A DNA stretch of 10,680 bases from Glomus cerebriforme (Eukaryota; Glomeromycota; Glomeromycetes; Glomerales; Glomeraceae). Positions 1 through 6,809 of this stretch are shown here, piece by piece. The notes beneath the pieces were generated by a model, which was not told the DNA's origin, searched no databases, and was given only the letters and a program-made list of their open reading frames with translations. The DNA lies in contig QKYT01000016.1 in assembly GCA_003550305.1 (NCBI GenBank), positions 101,286 to 111,965 on the forward strand, given 5' to 3'. The stretch's first letter is position 1. Each line of letters starts with the position of its first letter. The translations under genes and the position numbers were made by a program.

Positions 1-2
1 GT

Positions 3-1475
3 GAAAATGCTATTTTTAAAACCAAAAAAAGAATTAATGAAATAATGAATCAAGCCATTCCTATATTAATTTTAAATATAATGGACTTGCAATCTTCCAT
101 TCCAACTAATGAAAATTCAGATAGTAATGATCCANAAATTATAGAGGAAGTTTTAAAATATGTTGGAAAGGCTGGATATCGCAAAATTAAAGACATTTTA
201 CTTTTTATACTTCCAGATCTTGTAGAACAATGTGTTCTTAATCCTGATGTTCCAATTATTCATTTGCGCATATCTGGGGATGGGAGAAATGTTGGCAGAA
301 AAGTGAAACATGTAATGGTTACATGTACCCTTTTAGATAATATTTCAAACCTTCAAAATGCCGATTACCATTATACTATTATTTTATATCCAGGCGTTGA
401 AGAATATGAAATGCTACAAAAAGTAATGGCACCGATGATTAGTGAATTAAATNATTTGGTAGTAAATGGATTAAGAGATTCAAATGGAAAAATATGGACT
501 ATTAAACCATATTTTAGTAGTGATTGGAAATTTTTGGCAATTATTCTTGGTTTTAATGCTCCTAATGCAAATTACTTTTGTCCTTGGTGCTTATGTAATA
601 AAAAAGATATTGGAAATAAACATAAGATTTGTATAATTGAAAAAAATATGGAGCAAATTGAACCAGCTTTTTTCAATAGTCATTCATTAACAAAACCACC
701 ACCAGGTCATATTAAACCTCCTCTCCTTCGTATGATTCCTTTGGATCATTATGTTCCAGATGAGTTACATATAATGCTAAGAATATGGGATCGGTTATNG
801 CTTTTAGTTCTTCAAGAACTCAAAATACAAAACAACTTTAATAATTCAATTAGAGCAATTATTATTGCTGAAATGCAAAGAATTTCTGTTACATTTCAAT
901 TCTGGCAAGATCAAGGGACACAAAACTGGGCTTTTACATCATTAATGGGAGGTGATAAGGAAATTGTTTTAAAAAGCTTTAATTTTGGAGTAATTTTTAA
1001 TGAAGAACGTGCATTTTTAATTAATCATTTATGGAGAGACTTTTATCAACTTTACAAAAATATGAAGAGTNAAGAAACTAATCCAATTCATTTTGCAAAC
1101 CAAGCAAAACAATGGTTAGATTTATTTCTTACACCATCTCAAGGTGAACCAAATACTGTCACTTTTAAAATGGGTCTTTACCGTCCAAAAGATGTAACAC
1201 CATATATTCATATTTTGGTTCATCATTTACCTGAATTTATGGAGAAGCATCAGAAGTTTGGATTAAAAGCTTTTTCTTGTGCTCCAGTAGAAAAGAAAAA
1301 CCATGATCAAGTTTCTGCTTTTTTTCGAAAAACAATGAAAGATGGTGGAAAAGGAACAGAAAGAAAATCTGCTATTTTTGAGATTTTACATTATGAGAAC
1401 CGATCAATGTATTTTACTCAAAAAGGTACTGCAGATAAACATCCCAAACCACAACATATTCATATTAAAGATTAA
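3..1475 (+). CDS. RAG1/Transib/CMC-like DDE transposase-derived protein, 5' partial
   Basis: The longest reading frame here. The first ATG is at 45 (476 residues from there), but the frame is open back to base 3 with no stop, so the true start may lie to the left. Counting from ATG 45, I see D79 in an SGDGRN motif, D160 in SSDW, a CPWC knuckle (C179, C182), a DELH motif (D239-H242), an HxxxxH pair (H389, H394) and E416 in APVEKKNH followed by FFRKT. In RAG1 the catalytic and zinc residues are D600, D708, C727/C730, H937/H942 and E962. The D-to-CxxC distance is 19 in both and the H-to-E distance is 22 against 20. I infer a transposase-type RNase H fold, either domesticated or the body of a transposon. 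No intron is apparent. Four codons contain an N (31, 137, 252, 343). No terminal inverted repeats were seen. The DNA-binding function is inferred, not seen. Confidence 0.72.
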   Translation, partial: ENAIFKTKKRINEIMNQAIPILILNIMDLQSSIPTNENSDSNDPXIIEEVLKYVGKAGYRKIKDILLFILPDLVEQCVLNPDVPIIHLRISGDGRNVGRKVKHVMVTCTLLDNISNLQNADYHYTIILYPGVEEYEMLQKVMAPMISELNXLVVNGLRDSNGKIWTIKPYFSSDWKFLAIILGFNAPNANYFCPWCLCNKKDIGNKHKICIIEKNMEQIEPAFFNSHSLTKPPPGHIKPPLLRMIPLDHYVPDELHIMLRIWDRLXLLVLQELKIQNNFNNSIRAIIIAEMQRISVTFQFWQDQGTQNWAFTSLMGGDKEIVLKSFNFGVIFNEERAFLINHLWRDFYQLYKNMKSXETNPIHFANQAKQWLDLFLTPSQGEPNTVTFKMGLYRPKDVTPYIHILVHHLPEFMEKHQKFGLKAFSCAPVEKKNHDQVSAFFRKTMKDGGKGTERKSAIFEILHYENRSMYFTQKGTADKHPKPQHIHIKD

Positions 1476-1647
1476 AAATTGGTTAATTTTTTTACTCTTT
1501 TTTTATTTTATTCATGGAATAATACATTTGATAATTAGATCTATATACATACATTCAAAATTTTAGTATAATAAAATTGNTTTGAAAAAATAAATCTATT
1601 TAACGAATATTCTATTTTTAATAAGTATATACAAGTTTCTATGATAA

Positions 1648-2415
1648 CTAGATTTGTTGAGTACAAAAATTTAAATATATATATCCTGCTAAAGTTTTAT
1701 TTTTTTTGGCATCTTCTTTACTTTTCTTACATTTCCATTCAACTGTTAATTTAGGTAATTTAAATTTTTTTAATCTATTTTTTGGAATTCGCTTTCCATT
1801 TTGATTAAAAATATTTTCTTGGTTGGCCTCTACTTCAGCTTGCGCATCAAATAACATGACAAATGTTTGTTGGTCATTATCAAAAAATTTACGTCCCCAA
1901 TTTGGATTATCTGATAAAGAAAAATCTGTTAAAATACAAGAAGATTTAATTTAAATGTCTGAAAATTATATAACTAATTTCTTACCAAATAAATTAGCTA
2001 CCTGTGTATATGCATCAGAACCTTGAAAAAAACACTTATAACTACCTGATCGAAAGTTATAATGATGAATATAACCTTCAAAGACTCCAAAAAACAAACT
2101 TTCCAGACAAGGAAAAGAAATAGTTTGTCTACCCGACTGAGAAAAATGGTCCTTTAGTTTGCTTTGAATAACATGAACGAGTTGTCCTTTGAACTCTGTT
2201 ATTGCTTCTGAGGGTAGTACATATAATCCTTCACGTCGTACATTATATTTTTGTATAATATTTTTATGACGAGTTAATCCAGATTGACTCTTGTATGAAG
2301 CTTTACAAATAACACATTCATAGTGTTGTAAAGTGGAAGGTGGTGAAAGAGGCGGAGTGAGAATAGAAACGGTGTGATGTGAGTTTTGAGAAAAAAAATT
2401 GACGTTACTGCACAT
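1648..2415 (-). CDS. Two-exon degenerate C2H2 zinc-finger protein
   Basis: The gene reads right to left. Exon 1 is 2415-1986, a 60-bp intron is 1985-1926, and exon 2 is 1925-1648 ending in a stop. The intron starts GTAAGA and ends TTTTAACAG. Exon 1 ends in phase 1 and joins exon 2 in frame (GAT codon), giving about 235 residues. An internal CAG would give an early stop, so the distal acceptor is required. The first ATG is at 2415; an in-frame stop lies about 35 bases upstream. Residues 32-58 look like a C2H2 finger: C34, C37 and H50 are present, but the expected second His is Gln55. The middle has a conserved-looking block (EGLYVLPSEAI, GRQTISFPCLESLF, SYKCFFQGSDAY), and the tail is Lys-rich and ends LAGYIYLNFCT. 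It resembles a large family of C2H2-like proteins I associate with Rhizophagus. Function is unknown; nuclear nucleic-acid binding is only a guess. It is convergent with the transposase-like gene, 172 bp apart. Confidence 0.72.
1926..1985 (-). other. 60-bp GT-AG intron of the C2H2-like gene
   Basis: On the minus strand the donor is GTAAGA at 1985-1980 and the acceptor is AACAG ending at 1926. Unspliced, exon 1 would stop after a few intron codons (GKKLVI then stop). Spliced, the frame continues without a break for 91 residues. The length is typical of short fungal introns. Confidence 0.75.
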
Positions 2416-2511
2416 ACTTTGCAAAATAATATTGTAATAGTAATATATTTAATATAAAAAAACTTCTGGGAATTCCAATATTTTTTACTTGTCAAAAGCA
2501 CTTGGTTGAAT

Positions 2512-2579
2512 ATTGGAACGATTGGTTAGACATTTGAAGGATTGGTTTGACTGTTTACGCGTTAGAACGATTGGTTAGA
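2512..2579 (-). promoter_or_regulatory. Cluster of four CCAAT boxes upstream of the C2H2-like gene
   Basis: ATTGG, which is CCAAT on the minus strand, occurs at 2512-2516, 2521-2525, 2541-2545 and 2570-2574. This is about 97-160 bases upstream of the minus-strand ATG at 2415. The 15-mer gaacgattggttaga is exactly repeated at 2516-2530 and 2565-2579, with a diverged copy (gaaggattggtttga) at 2536-2550. CCAAT is the site of the HAP/NF-Y complex in fungi; its use here is inferred from position and repetition. Confidence 0.4.
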
Positions 2580-2625
2580 TTAGTGATAGATTATAGTGAA
2601 AAATTTTTTCGTTGATTATTTTTAG

Positions 2626-3420
2626 GGTAATTTTGCATCAGCTGATAAATCAGGTGGCAAATCTAGCAAATCACAGCTGCAGGAATCATCTGATCAGTGA
2701 CCTTAAAAAAGGCCCAATTAAGATGATACGCGCATATGTACAGATGATAAGATAATCAATATAAATGAAATTACGTTAAAAACAAGTGATTTATTCAAGA
2801 ATTAGAAATCAGTCCAAGTGATCATTAATTCATATGCAAAGCAAAATGGATTTGTGATCACTAAATTTTATAAGAATGTTGATTCCATTAATAATTCTAT
2901 TATTCAATGTCATATGACTCATATCTATATTTGCCAGAAATCTGAAATTAATCAATCAAAGAAAGTTAAGGATATGAGTTTACACTGGGAATATACATCT
3001 TACAAAACAAATTGTTTGTGGTAAACTAATTTTTATCTCAGAAATAGTACAAATCTCATTCAGCTTACCAAATTTGTATAGAAACATAACCATTAATGTA
3101 ATTCAAAAACTATCAAGTTGGCATCAAAAAACTTATGGCTTTCATAACAAATCATAGATTAAATCAAATATTATACTACAAATAAAAATTTATGTGCTGA
3201 ATAGTAGTATAAACTGCTTGTTTGAAAATTTTTCTAGCATAATATTGCAAAAAAAAACTTATATAATGCAATTCAAAAGTTTTGGAATATTAGAATTACT
3301 AATGCTACCATAATGCTTTTCTATCTATTAAAGCAGCAAAAAGATAATTCAGATTATATTATCATATCATAATTAGAAGGATCAGTTAATGAACTCACTA
3401 GTGTTATCTTTCTAAACTTC
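2626..3420 (+). pseudogene. FAR1-like / MULE-type gene relic
   Basis: One reading frame is recognisable from about 2626 to 3420 despite stop codons at 2698, 2704, 2719, 2803, 3022, 3079, 3094, 3145, 3160, 3202, 3205, 3223, 3235 and 3370. Segments in order are a Ser/Lys/Gln-rich start (SGGKSSKSQLQESSDQ), an acidic linker, VIINSYAKQNGFVI (2818 on), YICQKS, NCLW and KHNH, then HNIAKKNLYNAIQKF and FYLLKQQKDNSDYIII. SYAKQ.GFV followed by Cys, Cys and HNH is the layout of the FAR1 DNA-binding domain (WRKY-GCM1 zinc cluster), which is found in MULE-derived proteins. The DDE transposase domain that usually follows is not seen; similarity fades after 3420. A tttttag acceptor-like sequence precedes 2626, so the first block could be an internal exon. 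The family call is good for 2722-3420 and weaker for 2626-2721. It is clearly dead. Confidence 0.68.
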
Positions 3421-3928
3421 TAAATTAATTCTAAATTATTTTAAAACTCCTAAATTATTTTCGAAATAACTATTTTCAAAAATTCTAAGATAATCTCATC
3501 AATCTTATTGATTATTAAGACAATCTTTATGTAAATATACAGTTCTGTTATTTAAATAAATAAATAAACATTTTTTTAACTCTATGTTTTTTAAAGTCAA
3601 CATTTCTTTTTTTTATTTAGTTTTTTAGGGAGTACAGGCTATGTTCTGTCTTATTTATTGGATTTTTAAAAATATAATTTGGAAGTGATATTGAAAGGGT
3701 ATTGACATTTGAAAAGCTAGTTAAAAACCTGTTAAAATTCTATTTTTATATTTTATGAATTATTTAAGTTAACCAAACTGCATTATAGTAAAAGTTTTTT
3801 ATTTTTTCACACCCCTTTACTTCACTTCATTAAAAAAAGTTTATTTTTTCACAGTTCTTTTACTTATATTCTATTATTCTTCTTATACTTTATCATCCCT
3901 TTACATGTATTACTTATACTTTACCATT
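3421..3928. other. Gene-free spacer with inverted copy of a repeat and a 43-bp duplication
   Basis: No coding signal was found. Bases 3421-3476 read on the minus strand resemble the tandem-repeat unit at 9722-9766 (shared core tttaggagtttt plus aaataatttagaatta). At 3799-3822 and 3841-3865 a pyrimidine-rich block (ttattttttcaca, then cttttactt) is duplicated imperfectly. It sits in the presumed 5' flank of the hAT gene. Confidence 0.45.
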
Positions 3929-4048
3929 ATGTCGATTTCACTAATCTCACCTAAAAGTATTCCAGATGAACCCTTTATTTCACTACATAACAATCCCAAA
4001 GAAACTATAGTAGTAAAACGTGATAGTGATAGGCCCAAAAATATAGTT

Positions 4049-4454
4049 TAGGATTATTTTGAGCATAATACTCTAAAGCATTCCAATCAATTATGACGTG
4101 AAGTGTAAATTTTGCAGCACTTACTGAAAAAATGCCATTATAAAAAAATTACAAGTTCACCTAGCAAGTAAATGTAAAAGTGTAGATGTTGAAACAAAAA
4201 ATAAATTTATGCATTACGTCGCAACTAGAGATGGCATTATTAATAAAAATCATATGAAAATTGAATCAAACCTTGGAAATAAGGAATTGTCTGAAGAACG
4301 AATTGCACTAATTAATCATTTAATATTGAAAGTATTTGTTATGTACGTCATACCGTTCAGGATTATAGAAAATCCATATTTTATAAATATACTGAAAAAC
4401 CTGCAACCAAATTACAACCCCCATCATGAGAACGTCTCACAACAAATTTACTAA
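4049..4454 (+). pseudogene. hAT fragment: BED zinc finger and following helical region
   Basis: The frame that includes 4092-4454 gives YDVKCKFCSTY, a TGA at 4125 where the family has Trp, then KKLQVHLASKCKS. This is the Cys-x2-Cys ... His-x4-Cys arrangement of a BED finger, which binds transposon ends in hAT elements. The frame then stays open to 4454, covering ELSEERIALINHLILKVF and PFRIIENPYFINIL. It ends by frameshift: the run of five C at 4418-4422 appears one C short of the NPPS expected, and the other frame continues from 4433 (RLTTNLLSKE) into the catalytic exon. Confidence 0.75.
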
Positions 4455-4523
4455 GCAAGGAATCTATTCACACTGAAATAAAAATTAAAAATTATATTGA
4501 AAAAGAAAAAAATTTAACTTTAA

Positions 4524-4595
4524 GTATAAAAATTTTAAAATATTTAAAATTTTATATGAATATAATGGCTTAATATATCTTTTTATTTTAATTAG
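4524..4595 (+). other. Inferred intron 1 of the hAT pseudogene
   Basis: The donor is GTATAA at 4524 and the acceptor is TTTTAATTAG ending at 4595 (72 bp). Joining 4523 to 4596 makes an ATC codon and gives KNLTL-ILDGWSS, the sequence expected around the first catalytic Asp of hAT transposases. Read through unspliced, this stretch has stops and no resemblance to the family. Confidence 0.6.
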
Positions 4596-4898
4596 TCCTC
4601 GATGGCTGGTCAAGCTTAAATAATATTTCAATTTACAATTTTGTAATCATTATGAATAATAAAGAATTTCTTTATTGCTTGAGAGATCTATCAGGTGTTA
4701 GTCATACAGTTAAAGTCATTGAGGAAGAGATAGAGCGAGTTATAATAGCAATAGATCCAAAAAAGTTTTTAGCAATTATCACAAATAATGTTTCATCTAT
4801 GATAAATACACGAAAATGTATTTCAGAAAAGTACCCTCATATCGTAAATATGCATTGTATAGTCCATTTTGTGAATTTAATCACAAAAAATATATTAA
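4596..4898 (+). pseudogene. hAT fragment: catalytic core exon with DGW and C/DxxH motifs
   Basis: This is an unbroken exon of about 101 codons; its true beginning is at 4596, upstream of the ATG at 4652. It contains DGWSSLNN, IYNFVI, GVSHTVKVIEEEI, ITNNVSSM and the CIVH pair of the C/DxxH motif followed by FVNLITKNIL. The hAT second catalytic Asp normally sits in a TDN motif; here it is TNN (codon 4784-4786 AAT), which one G to A change from GAT would explain. The segment resembles BED/hAT transposases that are abundant in Rhizophagus. Confidence 0.75.
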
Positions 4899-5408
4899 GT
4901 AAATAAATTTTTATCTATGTACTTTTCAATAATTTATATATGGAGTTTGCTATTTATCACCGCCGGTGATCATCACCGGTGTTTTCAAATTTGGTAATTT
5001 CCGGTAATTCCGGCCAAAATTTAAGTGATCGACAAATCAATTTCCATTTTTGGTTTTTTGTGTAACCCAAATTTCGATTTCGGAGAGAAATAAAATTGCC
5101 TTTTTGGATGTGTAACGTTACCTAAGATTCCATAAAAGGATATTCCGACCAGCGTTAAAGGTTTGGCCAAAATTAAGGACGTGACGACTAACATGTGACG
5201 AATAGACTTTCACACCTCGAAAAAATTCTAAGTCCCTGAAATAAATAGTAAAAATTGAAAACTGGGGGGATGTGACACGGTGTGATGAATTATTATATAT
5301 ATAAAGTCACGTGATTACCGGTGATGATCACCGGCGGTGATTCATAGCAATTTTATTTATATATTTATTAAAACTAGAACTAATCCAACCAAATCTTAAA
5401 TTATTAGG
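4899..5408 (+). other. Inferred intron 2 of the hAT pseudogene, enlarged by a MITE
   Basis: The donor is GTAAAT at 4899 and the acceptor is AATTATTAG ending at 5408. Joining 4898 to 5409 gives an AGT codon and the sequence KNILS-HNFANRIVKN, matching the family without a gap. Of its 510 bp, 404 belong to the inverted-repeat element at 4947-5350. The ancestral intron would have been about 106 bp. Confidence 0.55.
4947..5350. mobile_element. 404-bp MITE with 34-bp terminal inverted repeats
   Basis: The left terminus (4947-4980) and the reverse complement of the right terminus (5317-5350) match at 32 of 34 bases: both begin ttgctat and continue atcaccgccggtgatcatc, then accggt. Each terminus also contains its own small hairpin (ccggtga / tcaccgg around a 3-base centre). 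The interior has no reading frame, is less AT-rich than its surroundings, and holds a gtaacgttac palindrome. It fits a non-autonomous DNA transposon. No clean target-site duplication abuts the ends; a 10-mer atttatatat lies at 4932-4941 and 5355-5364, a few bases outside each end, but may be chance in such AT-rich DNA. Confidence 0.82.
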
Positions 5409-6154
5409 TCATAATTTCGCAAACAGGATTGTAAAAAATTGTAATATGATTTCCCACTTTTTCAAAACTTCCCATAAGGTGGGACATGTTTTGAATGAAA
5501 TTGCAAAAGAATATAAAATCGAAGGTGAAGGACTTAGTACATATATGCCTACCAGATGAACATTGATGATGAAATTACAAATGGAATTATGAGATTAAAA
5601 AAAGCATTAGAGAAGATTAGAATAATTATCTGTTTATTAATATTTAATTATTAATTAATTCAACAATTACAATAATAATTTATAGATTTATAAAGATCAC
5701 AACAATATTCTAACAAAATGAAACTGTTAAGAAAATTTTAGGGTCAAGGGATTTTTTTCATAACATCACATTTTTAATCTCCATGTTATTACCCTTAAAA
5801 AATACAGTAATCTATTTAGAGAGATCAAATATAAATTTAGCCGATTATTTCTTAAGTTTGATTAGACTTACTATTAAAATCAATAGGATTTCAAACAATA
5901 TTCTTGATTTTAAGAATCATTGCATTAAAGTCATGAATGATAAATAGGATTCTATTGATATCCTTCCATACATGCTTACATGTTTTTTACACCCAGCGCA
6001 TCGTAATAAGTATTCTTTAAGTAAAGATTTTAAAACAAAAGAAATAGAAATTAACTTTCATTTATTTAGGTGCAGGATTGAAGTCGTCAATATAGAATAC
6101 TTTAATGACCTACATGGAAAAACTCTTTTGGTCCATATTAAAGAAGAATCATAG

Positions 6155-6809
6155 CAATGACAAAGTTGCTTGTATGATAGCTCAAATAGCAGATTTTAAA
6201 TGCAATGATGAGCATTACTCAAACAAAAATACATTGTCATATATAAAACTGAAAGTATGGTAGAATATGATTGATGACTCTAAAGATTACCTGAAAAGTT
6301 TATCATTAAAATTATTCTCAATAATTCTGCACAGTATGGCAAGTGAAAGGGTATTTTTGATGCTAGATTTTTTGTACAGAAAAAGGAGGCAACAACTAAG
6401 TTTATTAATGATCAAAATGATTGCAAAAATTAGATTTTTTTTGCTTTTGAATTCGTCAAATGAATTAAATTATTTAAGGGAACATGTTAGTGAAATGGAA
6501 TTAAAAATGCTTATAAAAGAATGTGGTCTTTTTGATAATGATGACGCTGAGAAAAATGATAATGATCATGATGATGATCATAATGATAAGAATTATAGTG
6601 TTCTAGATATTCTTCCATTGCATGAAGTTTATGTACTTATCATCAATAACATGATTAATTTAAATAATCATGTGTTTACAGGAGAGTCCAAAAGCAAGTA
6701 TAACAGTATATCAGATGATGATGAAATGTCTGAAGCTCTAGACGAAGAGTTAGATTTTGAGATAATAGATAAAATTTTAACTCCAGCAAATATGGAAATG
6801 AATAAATGA
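6155..6809 (+). pseudogene. hAT fragment: C-terminal dimerisation domain with acidic tail
   Basis: The frame runs from about 6140 through a TAG at 6261 (second Trp of an expected WW) to the stop at 6807. After the TAG the frame is open for 180 residues from ATG 6267. It contains YLKSLSLKLFSI, SMASERVFLML, YRKRRQQLSL and KIRFFLLLNSSNELNYL, the hAT C-terminal dimerisation signature (ASERVF, KRR.QLS). A tail follows with runs of Asp and Asn (DNDDAEKNDND, DHDDDH), then LPLHEVYVLIINN and FTGES. An independent gene starting at 6267 is unlikely, because the frame upstream is also hAT-like. Confidence 0.82.

Larger units (their letters stand above)
3929..6809 (+). pseudogene. hAT-superfamily transposase with BED finger, degenerate
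   Basis: A complete but dead hAT transposase gene can be followed from ATG 3929. In order it holds an N-terminal arm; a BED finger at about 4092-4190 (CKFC, then HLASKC); an EERIALINHLILKVF block; DGW at 4601 (first catalytic Asp region); TNNVSSM at 4781 (TDNxxNM motif with Asp changed to Asn); MHCIVHFVN (the C/DxxH motif); ISHFFKTSHK; HPAHRNKYS; and the C-terminal dimerisation region with LSLKLFSI, SMASERVF and YRKRRQQLSL. Stops at 4049 (TAG), 4125 (TGA), 4427 (TGA), 5557 (TGA), 5945 (TAG) and 6261 (TAG) interrupt it. All but 4427 fall where Trp is expected. Frame changes occur near 4060-4090, 4420, 5570-5590, 5705 and 6140. Two introns are inferred (4524-4595 and 4899-5408); 5620-5690 may hold a third. 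No terminal inverted repeats or target duplication were found. It cannot encode active transposase. Confidence 0.85.

Noticed and set aside
1342..1566. 74-codon plus-strand frame overlapping the end of the transposase-like gene
   Set aside because: It is a shadow in another frame of 3-1475; its tail beyond 1475 is Phe/Ile/His-rich AT filler.
2274..2501. 75-codon minus-strand frame
   Set aside because: It overlaps exon 1 of the C2H2-like gene in a different frame and has no recognisable motif.
2637..2646. atcagctgat palindrome with nearby cagctg and ctgatcag as a regulatory cluster
   Set aside because: It lies within the reading frame of the FAR1-like relic (Ser/Lys/Gln-rich leader), so coding origin explains it more simply.
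4961..4981. The gc-rich caccgccggtgatcatcaccggtg motif as a CRISPR-like repeat or operator
   Set aside because: It is the terminal inverted repeat of one 404-bp element, with only one further partial copy at 10091 and no spacer pattern.
4932..5364. atttatatat at both sides of the MITE as its target-site duplication
   Set aside because: The copies do not abut the termini (5 bases off on the left, 4 on the right), and the motif is simple AT sequence, so chance is likely.
5620..5690. A third hAT intron
   Set aside because: The stretch is non-coding and an acceptor-like ttatag is present, but no donor gave an in-phase join with the following QNETVKKIL segment.
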